Below, piece after piece: positions 21,381 through 33,200 of a DNA stretch of 64,000 nt (position 1 is its first letter; every line of letters begins with the position of its first letter). A model generated the notes under the pieces. It was not told the DNA's origin. It saw nothing but the letters and a program-made list of their open reading frames with translations, and did not search any database. Made by a program: the position numbers and the translations under genes. Origin of the DNA: Alopecurus myosuroides (lineage: Eukaryota > Streptophyta > Magnoliopsida > Poales > Poaceae); contig CM054060.1 in NCBI GenBank assembly GCA_028641055.1, positions 312,714,949-312,778,948 of the forward strand, read 5' to 3'.

Positions 21381-21398
21381 CCCATCCCTATATATAGG
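21367..21398 (+). promoter_or_regulatory. TNP2 promoter: repeat motif plus TATA box
   Basis: ACCGGGACTAAAGG at 21367-21380, then CTATATATAGG at 21388-21398, about 260 bp before the TNP2 start codon. The same motif-to-TATA arrangement occurs at two further promoters inside this element. Confidence 0.6.
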
Positions 21399-24300
21399 AC
21401 TCAGCTCGCTGCACTTGGCCACATTTGCTCACAATATTCACAAGGGGGTGGTGGGTATGCTTTTGGTTCCTACTATGCACACAAGGTGTTCGATGAAATG
21501 CCCCATAGCATGAAACACACTTGAGCGTTTTCATTTATTTTACCTCCGTGATCGCGGTTAGCAACTTGAACCTTTCATGATTTGTATTATTTCCAGCTAG
21601 CTAGTTAGTTTAACAGATGCATGATGGTTAATTATATACTTTATATAATAATAATGCAGATGAATCGGCAATGGATGTACGGTAACCGACTCTCCGGTGA
21701 GTTCACTACGGGTTTGAAAGATTTCCTCGTAGTGGCAAATGCGAATAAGCAGCGAGGTTTTATTATGTGTCCATGTGCTGAATGTAAGAATGAGAAGGGT
21801 CACTCCTCCTCAAGAGTCGTTCACATGCACCTGCTTCGGCACGGTTTCATGCCAAGCTATAATTGTTGGACCAAGCATGGAGAAAGAGGGGTTAGAATGG
21901 AAGAAGATGAAGAAGAGGATGATATCGATTTCAACTATCATGACCTTTTCGGTGATACTTTCATGGAGGATGATGCTGAAGGTGGGGAAGGATTTGGTGA
22001 AGGTGAAGAAGAGGCACATGATGAGCCCGCTGATGATCTTGGTCGGACCATTGCTGATGCACGGAGACGCTGCGAAACTGACAAGGAGAGGGAGAATTTG
22101 GATCGCATGTTAGAGGATCACACGAAGTCACTGTACCCAGAATGCGACAATAGTCTGAAAAAGCTGGGCTGCACACTGGATTTGCTGAAATGGAAGGCAC
22201 GGGAAGGTGTAGCTGACTCATCATTTGAAAATTTGCTGAAAATGTTGAAGAATATGTTTCCGAAGAATAACGAGTTGCCCACCAGTACGTACAAAGCAAA
22301 GAAGGTTGTGTGCCCTCTAGGTTTAGAGATTCTGAAGATACATGCATGCATTAACGACTGCGTCCTCTACTGCGGTGCATACGAGGATTTGAATGAATGC
22401 CCTGTATGCACTGCATTGCGTTATAAGATCAGAGGCGATGACCCTGGTGACGATGTTGAGGGCGAGAAACCCAGGAAGAGGGTTCCCGCCAAGGTGATGT
22501 GGTATGCTCCTATAATACCTCGGTTGAAACGCCTGTTCAGGAACAAAGATCATGCCAAGTTGTTGCGATGGCACAAAGAGGACCGTAAGTCCGACGGGGA
22601 GTTGAGACACCCCGCTGATGGAACGCAATGGAGAAAGATCGACAGAGAGTTCAAAGATTTTGCAGCTGACGCAAGGAACATAAGATTTGGTCTAAGTACT
22701 GATGGCATGAATCCTTTTGGCGAGCAGAGCTCCAGCCATAGCACCTGGCCCGTGACTCTATGCATCTACAACCTTCCTCCTTGGTTGTGCATGAAGCGGA
22801 AGTTCATTATGATGCCAGTGCTCATCCAAGGTCCGAAGCAACCCGGCAACGACATCGATGTGTACCTAAGGCCATTAGTTGATGAACTTTTACAATTGTG
22901 GGGCAAACCTGGTGTACCTGTGTGGGATGAGCACAAAGAAGAGGAATTTAACCTACGAGCGTTGCTTTTTGTAACCATCAACGATTGGCCTGCTCTCAGT
23001 AACCTTTCTGGACAGTCAAATAAGGGATACAAAGCATGCACGCACTGCTTACATGAGACTGAAAGTGTATTTTTGGATAACTGTAGGAAGAACGTGTACC
23101 TGGGTCATCGTCGATTTCTTCCCCGAAATCATAACGTAAGAAAGAAAGGCAAGCATTTCAACGGCAAGGCAGATCACCGGCCGAAGCCTGCGGAACGTAC
23201 TGGAGCTGAGATATTTGATATGGTCAAGGATTTGAAAGTCATCTTTGGAAAGGGTCTTGGCGGACAATCAGTTCCGCAGGGAGTTGACGGGCACGTACCC
23301 ATGTGGAAAAAGAAATCGATATTTTAGGAGCTACAGTATTGGAAAGTCCTAGATGTCCGCTCTGCAATCGACGTGATGCATGTTACGAAGAATGTTTGCG
23401 TGAACCTGCTAAGCTTCTTGGGCGTGTATGGGAAGACAAATGATACAAAGGAAGCACGGCAGGATCAGCAACTTTTGAAAGACCCAGATGACCGGCATCC
23501 GGAATGGTTTCAAGGTCGTGCCAGCTACGCTCTTACGAAAGAAGAGAAGGTCATTTTTTTTGAATGCCTGAGCAGTATAAAGGTCCCGTCTGGCTTCTTG
23601 TCGAATATAAAGGGAATAATAAACATTGCGGACAAAAAGCTCCAAAACCTGAAGTCTCACGACTGCCACGTGATTATGACGCAATTGCTTCCGATTGCTT
23701 TGAGGGGCCTCCTACAGGAAAATGTTCGAGTAGCCATTGTGAAGCTATGTGCATTCCTCAATGCAATCTCTCAGAAGGTAATCAGTCCAGAAGATCTACC
23801 ACGGTTACAGAACGATGTGGTCCAATGTCTTGTCAGTTTTGAGTTGCTGTTTCCACCATCCTTCTTCAATATTATGACGCACCTCCTGGTCCACCTAGTC
23901 GAAGAGATTTCCATTCTCGGTCCTGTATTTCTACACAATATGTTCCCCTTCGAGAGGTTTATGGGAGTATTAAAGAAATATGTTCGTAACCGTGCTAGGC
24001 CAGAAGGAAGCATCGTAAAGGGCTATGGAAATGAGGAGGTAATTGAGTTCTGTATTGACTATGTTCCTGACCTTAAGCCGATTGGTATTCCTCAATCGCG
24101 GCACGAGGGGAGACTAAGTGGAAGAGGCACGATCGGAAGGAAATCAACGATATGTATGGACGGTCATTCTATGACTGAAGCACACTACACAGTTCTGCAA
24201 AATTCGAGCTTGGTGGATCCGTATTTCGAGCAACACAAGAATATTTTACGCTCGAACAACCCGGGGAAGACTGAATCATGGATTAGAAAGGCCCACATGG

Positions 24301-24931
24301 AGACTTTCGGCAGTTGGTTGCGAAAACATTTAATGAATGACAATGATGTTGGAGATCAGCTGTACATGTTGGCCAAGACACCATCTTCGACTATCACGAC
24401 TTTCCAAGGGTACGAGATTAATGGGAATACATTTTACACGATCTCCCAAGATAAAAAGAGCACCAACCAAAACAGTGGTGTCCGCTTTGATGCAGCAACC
24501 GAGATTGGGCAAAAGGTCACATATTATGGTTACATAGAGGAGATATGGGAACTTGACTATGGACCCTATTTTAAGGTCCCTTTGTTCCGGTGCAAATGGT
24601 TCAAGCTAACAGGAGGTGGGGTAAAGGTGGACGAGCAATACGGAATGAAAATGGTGGATTTCGACAATCTTGGTTACATTGACGAACCATTCGTCCTAGC
24701 CAAAGATGTCGCTCAGGTTTTCTATTTGAAGGACATGAGTAGCAAACCGAGGAAACGGAAAGATAAGAAAACGATCAGTGCATCATGCGATGATCCAAAG
24801 CGTCACATTGTTCTTTCAGGGAAAAGAAACATCGTGGGAGTGGAGGACAAGACAGACATGTCAGAAGATTATAATATGTTTGGTGAAATTCCGCCCTTCA
24901 AAGTGAACTCTGACCCAAGCATTAAGTTAAA

Positions 24932-24960
24932 CTAGATGACCCGTTGCGCCACTGGCGCAA
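24932..24960 (-). other. Helitron 3' terminal hairpin and CTAG
   Basis: Arms TTGCGCC (24944-24950) and GGCGCAA (24954-24960) around an ACT loop, 8 bases from the terminal CTAG (24932-24935). This is the 3' signal used to end rolling-circle replication. Confidence 0.88.
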
Positions 24961-27124
24961 ATAACGGATTATTTCCGGAATTTCTCTCCATAAGAAAAAA
25001 ATTATAAGTTAACTCAGAGATTACCGCTTCATAATATTGAAAATTTATATTTTTGTAATTAGCTATTAGGCCGAGCATATGATTTGACGTTCTAGTCGGG
25101 CAGGGTGGCGGGACCATTGGGTGCATTTATGCTTTCCTCTGCTGTAATTTATAAAGAGTAGAACCTCCAAAGTTGCAATTGGCTCAAACAATGGGTCTAT
25201 GCAAGAATTTGTTTATTAATAGAAGAAATGCTATATGTAAGTATTTCATAAGATAAAATGACAACGGCTTAATTTAGTGTTACTGTCACAAATTTCTATA
25301 ACTACTAAATTCCCTATCAACTATTTTTGTAACACCTCTTCTTGGTCCAGCTATAAAATGTTGCCTCGCCTATATCACATTAGAAGTTATAATCCACATG
25401 AATTAGGAGATTGATCCATTAGTCAATCTATAGGATTTAGTCGTGTTCGAAATTACTCGAGCTTTTAGCTTTTCTAAAACCTCTGCGAGCAAGCACCGAA
25501 CATTCTAGCTCCGCATAGGCAAATGTAAGAAGCCAACAATTACCTAGGTGGTTGAAAAATTATAGGCAAGAACTAAAGAACAAAATAGGTAGCCACTATA
25601 CGCACAATCAATAAGTAGTAAAAAGTGCTACTCAAAACATAATAGAACAATCTTCTTGGACGGAGGGCTGATGTTTGGTTTTAACAAGACCTGACATCTG
25701 TAAGTGGAAATCATGGAACCTTTCTACATCAATTTGCAGACTTAAGACACATTTAAATGGATTGGCCAGAAACTTTCCCCATGATATGGGTCTCACATGC
25801 ACATGCTCCACACAAGTAAACTTGACACTATAATCTCATGATGGAACCAAAAGATCAGCTAAATGTATATGACATTAGACATGAAATATCGCATTATGTA
25901 TGCAAAGAACAACAAGGTAAATGAATAAGGAACATAACACTTCAAAGGGATAAAAAAAAAAGCAAATCAGAGTGCACCATTTCTTTAGTAGCTGAAGCTA
26001 TGCTTCCCTTTCATTTAGCCAATTTATTTTGTATGCAGAGCCACATGTTATCAGTTCAAAAGAATTTCATTAGCAGTAATGATACACCTATATACATGAA
26101 GAGTTACGGAAACTCTACGTGCTAACGGGTCTACTGCGTGGAATGGAAAATAGAAACAACTTGGTGAGAGGGGGAAGTAAAAATGTCCCCAAACATGGTC
26201 ACAGGCGGAATCGGTGGTGGTGCAGCCGTGCCAATTCTTGGTTTGAGAAGGCCTCGCGGCGAGATCTTGGGCGCAGGCGGCAGCACATAGTGTTGTTGGT
26301 CTGAGGCGACAGCGTCGTGGCAACCTTCTTGACGCCAATATAGGTACATGCCAGTATATCTTCAATTGTCCCAAAGCTGGCTGCCATTATAATCGACCTA
26401 TCTCGTAAAACATGTTGTGTCGACCGTACAACTCCTCTTCCTGGGCACCAGCCATCCTCATAGTCAAGCCCCTGGGTAGAGAAATAATAAAATTAATGGG
26501 CAAGGAATAACATATTACTAACAGGCAACAAAAGGATAGGAAGCAACCATAACTAAAAATTATGCCAAGAAGCATTCATTTTGTTGGTTATTTCAAATTG
26601 GGAAAATAATGAGGCCTGATTTTCTACAGGAGCAAAGACAGGATGACGGACATATTAAATATCAGAGGAACGGAGCACATAATCTTTATTCAAAGGCTTC
26701 ATTCTCTTTCACTATAGTCAACAAACAACATGGTCTTTTAAATGTTTGGGGTATTATTTGTTCACCTACCAGAAGCTGAAACTTTAAACAGAGCGATTTT
26801 CGATAAACGATATATTAGTAGAGGAAGGACTACAGTGGAAAGATTCCCCAAAACTACAGATTTTTTGAAGAATAATTATGCCAATGAGAAGGGAATAGAA
26901 AATAAACAAAAGGAGCTCATGTGGAGAGATAGAACGGAGTATCAAGGAAGATGTGCTCCGATGGAGGTGGTGGGTGCCAGTGTAGGTGGCGCCATGGCCA
27001 CCGGTGAGGACGAACAACGACATGGCCTGCACCAGAGAGATGTTCTTCTTTAGTCTACCGATTGGCACAAGTATTGGAATTATGCTAGAATCTAACTCCA
27101 TATATAAAAAGCATTGCAACTCCA
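24961..27124 (-). other. Helitron interior, mostly non-coding
   Basis: AT-rich. A minus-strand open stretch at 26131-26387 has two overlapping frames (MAASFGTIEDILACTYIGVK... and a Pro-rich ...APPPIPPVTMFGDIF...) and may be the last exon of captured cargo; I do not recognise it. Nothing else is supported. Confidence 0.3.
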
Positions 27125-27135
27125 CCACCCCCGCA
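27125..27135 (+). repeat. Target-site duplication of LINE 27136-30097 (left)
   Basis: CCACCCCCGCA, repeated at 30098-30108. Confidence 0.85.
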
Positions 27136-30097
27136 TTTTTTTTAGAAATGGGAGCGTCTGCCCCGGCCTCTGCATCAAATTGATGCACACAGCCTGGCTT
27201 TATTAAAGATAAAAAATTCCAGATTCAATTCAGTTACAGATCACTGATCACTCAAGGTGGCCACAAAGATCAGCCACTTGAAAAAAAGCAAAAGCAAATT
27301 ATGCATCGATCCGTCTTGCGTTAAGCCACCCACCCCGGCTGTAGATAGCCCGCACGACCCCCAGCAGCCGGGTACAGCCTGAATCCATAAGTCCTCGCTG
27401 GTCGACAGGTAGAAGGAAGGACCATGTCTGTAAGGAATATACCGCCTTGTTTACAACCTGCAAAAAGTGAACATTGTTTCTTTTGTTAAAGATCACATCA
27501 TTACGACTGTTCCAAATCTCCCATAGGAAGGCAGCCAATCCGACACGAATGCGTGCCTTAGTTTTACTATCAACACCATTTAACCAGCTACCAAACATAT
27601 GCGCAATGCTAGTAGGAGGATAAATATTAAAAGTGAAGTGAAGTAAACGCCAAATATCACGAGTAAAATGACAGGAGATAAACAAATGCTCAATAGTTTC
27701 ATCCGTATCACAGAACACACAGTTTTTACAACCAATCCAGTTTCTTTTCAACAAATTATCTTTAGTTAAAACCACTTTTCTATTGAGGAACCATAAGAAA
27801 AATTTTATTTTTAGAGGGACCTTCAATTTCCACAAATATTTTCGCAAAAATCTTGTAGAACCATGTAGTAAGTCTGCATAATAGGATTTTACAGAGAAAG
27901 ATCCATCGAGGGTTAGTTTCCAACGGAACGTATCCGTCTCATTGTTTAAGGATACAGCCATCAACCTCTCGACCAAATGCAACCAAAGACCTCTTCTATC
28001 ACCAGAAATCGTCCTCCTAAACCGAATGTCTAGAGGATTATGTGATAAGACATCAGCCACCGTTACATTTTTGCGAACCACTATATTAAAAAGCGAAGGA
28101 TACGAATGTGATAACGGTTCATCACCTAACCATGTATCCTCCCAAAACCGAATATTTTGACCATTCCCGAGCGCAAACTTACCACGTGTAAAGAACTCGT
28201 GTTTTACCTTCATGATCCCTTTCCAAAACGGAGAATCTAACGGTTTTGCTTGTACTTGAGATAACGTTTTATCCCCTAAATATTTATTAGATAATAACTC
28301 CTGCCATACTCCCTCCTCATGCATCATCTTAAAAAGCCATTTACTCAACAAACACATGTTTTTTATCTCCAAAACCTCGATTCCAAGACCACCCTGGTCT
28401 TTTGGTCGACATACTATATTCCATTTCGTAAGACGGTATTTTTGTTTCTTGGTATCACTTTGCCAAAAGAATCTAGAGCGATAAAAATCAAGTCGCTTCC
28501 TAACTCCAATCGGAATCTCGAAGAAAGAGAGAAGAAACATTGGTAAGCTGGTCAGGACGGAATTAATTAGAATGAGGCGGTCCCCATAAGATAATAGTTT
28601 TCCGGCCCAAGAGCTCAGTTTCCTCTCGAACCTATCCTCCACCGGTTTCCACTCCTTATTAAATAACTTTCTAAAGTGTATTGGGATACCAAGATACTTG
28701 AAAGGAAGACTTCCTACTTCACAACCGAAAATTTGACGATACTCATCTTGTGAGTTCTTTGCTTCTCCAAAGCAAATAATCTCACTCTTATGAAAGTTAA
28801 TCTTAAGACCCGATAGTTGTTCAAACAACGCAAGTATGAGCTTCATATTTAATGCTTTTTGTAAATCGTGTTCAAGGAAGAGGATCGTATCATCCGCATA
28901 TTGTAGGATTGAAACCCCTCCTTCGACCAGGTGTGGTATCAACCCTCCAACTTGTCCATCATCCTTCGCTCGCTCTATTATGATAGCCAACATATCCACA
29001 ACCAGATTAAACAGAATAGGAGAAAGAGGGTCCCCTTGCCTTAATCCTTTCAGAGTTTGGAAATAATGACCGATGTCATCATTTACCTTAATACCCACAC
29101 TTCCTCCTTGCACAAAACGAGCCACCCACTCACACCACACCGTAGAGAAACCTTTCATCCTTAACACTTGCTGTAGGAAGGACCAATTCACCTTATCATA
29201 CGCTTTCTCAAAATCGATTTTAAACAAAACCCCGTCCATCTTTTTCCGATGCAACTCATGGATCGTTTCATGTAAGACTACTACTCCCTCTAAAATATTT
29301 CTACCTGGTAGGAACGCCGATTGTGTTGGTCGGATAACTCTACTCGCAATAGAAGTTACCCGATTAGTTCCTACTTTAGTGAACACTTTGAAACTGACAT
29401 TTAAAAGACAAATAGGCCGATATTGCTCTATACGACTCGCATCTTCTTTTTTAGGAAGCAACGTAATGACCCCAAAATTAAGCTTAAAGAGAGGTAAGTC
29501 ACCCTCATAAAGCTGTCGAAACATAGCCATCAAGTCATATTTAATTACCGCCCAGAATTTTTGATAAAACTCCACAGGGAACCCGTCTGGTCCCGGAGCT
29601 TTATTTTTCTCCATTTGGGCAATAGCATCGAATACTTCCTTTTCGGTAAAAGGAGATGTAAGAATACTATTCTCCTCATGGGAGATCTGCGGCATATCAT
29701 CAGTCATCTCTTCGATCAAAGAAACATGACTCGGTGCCGATGCACCGAACAATTTCTTATAATATTCAGAGATGAAAACCCGCAAGTTTGCCTCTCCTAC
29801 TATCGTACCCTCATCCTGTTCGAGCTGGAAAATTCTCTTTTTTCTATGCTTCCCATTAGCAATAAGATGGAAATACCTCGTGTTACTCCCACCCTCTTGG
29901 ATATATCTTACTTTCGCTCTTTGTGCCCACTTAGATTCTTCGTCTCGTTTTAAGTTAGCTAAGCATTCGTCCGCTTCCTTTTTAGCCGCCCGTTCGGCCG
30001 CAGATAAAGGAACGGTTTCCGCTTTGATATCTAGTTGATCTATCAGAAGTGTTAACTTTTCTTTTTGTTTTTTGTATTCGCCACTCAAATTTTTAGC
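27136..30097 (-). mobile_element. 5'-truncated LINE with open ORF2, inside the Helitron
   Basis: A minus-strand LINE of 2962 bp bracketed by CCACCCCCGCA (27125-27135 and 30098-30108), with its A-tail (T-run at 27136-27143) against the left copy. It lacks the endonuclease because of 5' truncation. Its 3' end shares an AATAAAG...GCATCA...GATGCAGAGGCCGGGG stretch with the LINE at 44700, so the two are one family. The ORF is undamaged, which indicates a recent insertion. Confidence 0.9.
27299..30097 (-). CDS. LINE ORF2 (reverse transcriptase and zinc-binding domain), 5'-truncated
   Basis: About 930 codons with no stop. In order: a charged linker (WAKNLSGEYKKQ, SKWAQRAKVRYIQEGG), the reverse transcriptase with NKAPGPDGFP, LLPKKEDASRIEQYRPICLLN, GVLFKIDFEKAYDKVNW, GLRQGDPLSPILFN and the catalytic QYADDTILF, then the SWAGKLLSYGDRLILINSVL thumb region, and a zf-RVT zinc ribbon (CVFCDTDETIEHLFISC) near the C-terminus; the stop is at 27299. 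The ATG-initiated frame begins at 30157, but codons before 30097 belong to Helitron DNA outside the target duplication, so the natural N-terminus and endonuclease are missing. The enzyme would copy LINE RNA at a nicked target; without its endonuclease and promoter this copy is probably not expressed. Confidence 0.9.
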   Translation of the reverse strand, partial: AKNLSGEYKKQKEKLTLLIDQLDIKAETVPLSAAERAAKKEADECLANLKRDEESKWAQRAKVRYIQEGGSNTRYFHLIANGKHRKKRIFQLEQDEGTIVGEANLRVFISEYYKKLFGASAPSHVSLIEEMTDDMPQISHEENSILTSPFTEKEVFDAIAQMEKNKAPGPDGFPVEFYQKFWAVIKYDLMAMFRQLYEGDLPLFKLNFGVITLLPKKEDASRIEQYRPICLLNVSFKVFTKVGTNRVTSIASRVIRPTQSAFLPGRNILEGVVVLHETIHELHRKKMDGVLFKIDFEKAYDKVNWSFLQQVLRMKGFSTVWCEWVARFVQGGSVGIKVNDDIGHYFQTLKGLRQGDPLSPILFNLVVDMLAIIIERAKDDGQVGGLIPHLVEGGVSILQYADDTILFLEHDLQKALNMKLILALFEQLSGLKINFHKSEIICFGEAKNSQDEYRQIFGCEVGSLPFKYLGIPIHFRKLFNKEWKPVEDRFERKLSSWAGKLLSYGDRLILINSVLTSLPMFLLSFFEIPIGVRKRLDFYRSRFFWQSDTKKQKYRLTKWNIVCRPKDQGGLGIEVLEIKNMCLLSKWLFKMMHEEGVWQELLSNKYLGDKTLSQVQAKPLDSPFWKGIMKVKHEFFTRGKFALGNGQNIRFWEDTWLGDEPLSHSYPSLFNIVVRKNVTVADVLSHNPLDIRFRRTISGDRRGLWLHLVERLMAVSLNNETDTFRWKLTLDGSFSVKSYYADLLHGSTRFLRKYLWKLKVPLKIKFFLWFLNRKVVLTKDNLLKRNWIGCKNCVFCDTDETIEHLFISCHFTRDIWRLLHFTFNIYPPTSIAHMFGSWLNGVDSKTKARIRVGLAAFLWEIWNSRNDVIFNKRNNVHFLQVVNKAVYSLQTWSFLLPVDQRGLMDSGCTRLLGVVRAIYSRGGWLNARRIDA

Positions 30098-30108
30098 CCA
30101 CCCCCGCA
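30098..30108 (+). repeat. Target-site duplication of LINE 27136-30097 (right)
   Basis: CCACCCCCGCA, identical to 27125-27135. Confidence 0.85.
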
Positions 30109-30109
30109 T

Positions 30110-33100
30110 GTTGAGGTGGAAAAATGCATACATAGAAGTTTCAGTAAACAAAATCACTGGTAGAAATAATTGCTATTGGAACAACAGTGTTGAAGAGCTT
30201 AGTTTTCGTTTTGAGTTAGTTCATCCCAACAAGAGATCTTATGAAACCGAGAGAAACTAATGCATTAATTGATAAGACATACATCCCTCACATAATCCAC
30301 GACGAGGGAAGATGAAATAAGTATTTATTTATAGTGCCTAAAAAATCCACTCAGCTAGCCAGGATCCGCTCCTTCCGTCTTTCCTGAACTCGCCACAAGA
30401 ACTTGCTTCACTTTATCCACCCTGAGCTCCTCTTCCTCTCAGGTAGTCAGGATACTTCTATGTGGATTTTAAAACAATGCAGAGCTACTGACCTTAGGAG
30501 GTATATGCTTTTTTACTCAGCGTGTAAATATGCAGAGGCAATAGAATACTGAAATCTTGTAATCTTTACCAAAGTACGAAGTTCCACTATTTCTTTACAT
30601 GGGAAATAATTTCAAAACTCAAAATTTTAAAAAATCTTGAGCATTTGCATAGATAGGCAATGCGGCCTACTTGGATAAACAGTCCAAAGTCCCAGAAAAT
30701 AATATATAATGGACCAATAAAAACTCAAATGGGTACAAACTGCATTGTTCATTTAGCAAGTCGACGCTAGGTAATTATGTCGCAACAATGAAAGTGCAGT
30801 TTCTGTTACCTGAGACCGTTTAGGTTCAATGCAGTTTCTTCCAGTGTATACAACTGCCACATGTAAAATCCCCTGAAAATATAGCTCAAGGATTAGCCTA
30901 GTCAGTGCTGAGTAATATCAAGGAGTCCAACAACCCATGCTAAAATTATAATTGTGCCTTGCATTCAAATGTAAATACTACTGGGCTTATATTGCATTCA
31001 AATGTAAACACATGACTAAGAACATCAGATAATATTTCTATACATAACAATTAAGAATTCTTACGAATTCAGAACTTCAGATGTAAAAAAGATACGAAAA
31101 AAATTTGGTGATCTCATCTCTTAACCAAAAGGCCCTTTATAGAGATGATTAATGAAAATTATTGCAGGGGTATTGCTATTCATAATCTCATCTCTAAATT
31201 AAAACAGCCTCCATATTCATCACAAACACTGACACATCTCAAGATTTTAACCTAGAAACGAAGGAGAAGAGGTTCAGCTGTGGGTATTGACCTGCTCTTC
31301 GTGCTTGCCAGGACAGGCTGCTGCTCGGCCTGCCAGCAGGAGTAGCGTGCGGCTGTGGTGCTCACTCGGGATCCCGCCTCTCCTTTTACCACCGGAGTTG
31401 GTAGTGGAGCCTGGGACGCTCTTGTGGACAGAGATAGTAGTGGAGCCGAGGAGTCTCCAATGAAGGTCGAGATACTCCCGTGCTCCCGTCGCTGCGCTTG
31501 TTAGCAAAGAGAGAGGAGGTTAGGCCGGAGAGGACATGTAGGGAGATAGTGGACAGGCGACGTCTGTGCACACTGGCACGGGTAGCCACTGATCACCACC
31601 GGGACCGACGCGAGCGTCTTTGTCATTGCCTCTCTCTGCTTGCCGTCTTGCGTCCGTGCGACCGCATCACCACCTCCCGAGGTGGCACGGCGGCCAAATC
31701 GGCACGCACCGCCGGAAGCGCCACTGAGCGCTGGACGCTGCCCGGGAAGGTACACCTGCAAGCAAACAACAATATTAAGCAGTTCCATTGTTTAAGATAA
31801 CACAACAGAAGAAATAATAGATTTTCTGGATGATATTAATTTGAAGCGTCGTTGGAATAGTTTTGGAGTATTATCACTCTACTAAATTTTTAATGCCTTA
31901 AAAGATTGAAATGCACCGATATCCAAACAAAAAACAGAATCCAATGACAGACAGGATAATTTGGCTTTTCATAGTGCATTAACACCACGTCTTCCGCCAA
32001 AAGTGAGTCCATATTGTTTAAGCATGGTTTCAATTAGAAGGTGCATATGTTAGTGTCACATATGATGAGATGAAGCACCAATAAACCACTTCCATGGTCC
32101 AACCGAATAAAAGGTTTAGGGCACACAAACCTAGTAAAACCAGAGCATTATCTATGTTTGTAGTTACATTTCTAATAGCAAAAGTAGTTGCGACACCTGT
32201 ACTACACATCACAAAAAAGTCCCACTTTTGCAAAAAAAAAAGAAGCAAAAGGATTAGAAAAGGACTACCAATTCTTCATTTTCCCACAAAGACCAGGACA
32301 CTATGGCCCCTGTCGTCCGGGTCAGGCTCTTTCTCCCTAACTTCCTGCTCTATTCAACCAGGACACTATTTGCAGAAGTGTTGCATCCATGAATTTTCAA
32401 CAGGAGTAAGTAAAGGGGAAGAGAGGGACCAGGACACAATTGCTCTGTTTTCCCTCTCCATACGCATATTTATTATTAGCTCGGAATAGTATATGGTACT
32501 GGGTACGCTAAATGACTAAATGACATCGCATTTTCTCTCGATATCTGTGTGCTAACTATCTGCTCCAGACTCAAACTAAAACTCTTTTTCTCTTGCAGCT
32601 GGTTCATGGGTGGCGCTAAGATACATGCAGGCAAACTAATTTTAATGGCAGCAATGATTTTTTGTTTAAGCCTAAACATTGTTCATTCAATTTCCATGCT
32701 CATTTCGGTCTTGTTAATTGCCTTCATAGATATGCTAGCCTAACATGGCCTCTGATCCTAAATGCAGCATTTCATTATTCAATTTCTCATATCCTAGTGC
32801 TTCAGAAAAGAAAATATTCAAGCCCGCCAGTTACCTACTTGTATGCACTATGCAGCACACTTTCAAGCATGTTGCTTTCTGAGGTATGGTACTTTATTTT
32901 AACTTGTCGCTACTATTCTCATATTTGGATTCCCAAAACTTATGTTTCATTAAAATGGTAGATACATGTCTACTGTATACATCGGGTTAGGAACAAGAAG
33001 GCTATTGCATTGCAAGAAACATGGATAATCTCAGGTGCAAACATCTATCTAAATCCTCTAATCAGACCCAACAAATGAAACTGGATCCATGACAGTAAGT

Positions 33101-33200
33101 GTTGAAGGAGGAAACAAAGGAGGATGGTACCTCCTCAGCTGTAGCTATCACCTCTCCTTATCTCTTAGGCAAATTCGAGAGTTAAGGATGGTTGTTCGGG
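30110..33200 (-). other. Helitron interior with an unassigned GC-rich segment
   Basis: Mostly AT-rich non-coding. 31260-31760 is GC-rich: on the minus strand, after a TTGCAG acceptor near 31757, a frame begins VYLPGQRPALSG and stays open to 31501. I do not recognise the product. It may be an exon of captured cargo. Confidence 0.3.

Noticed and set aside
30154..30165. CACTGGTAGAAA, a match to the first 12 bases of the CACTA terminus, inside the Helitron
   Set aside because: No partner end, no TTA duplication and no subterminal repeats nearby; probably chance.
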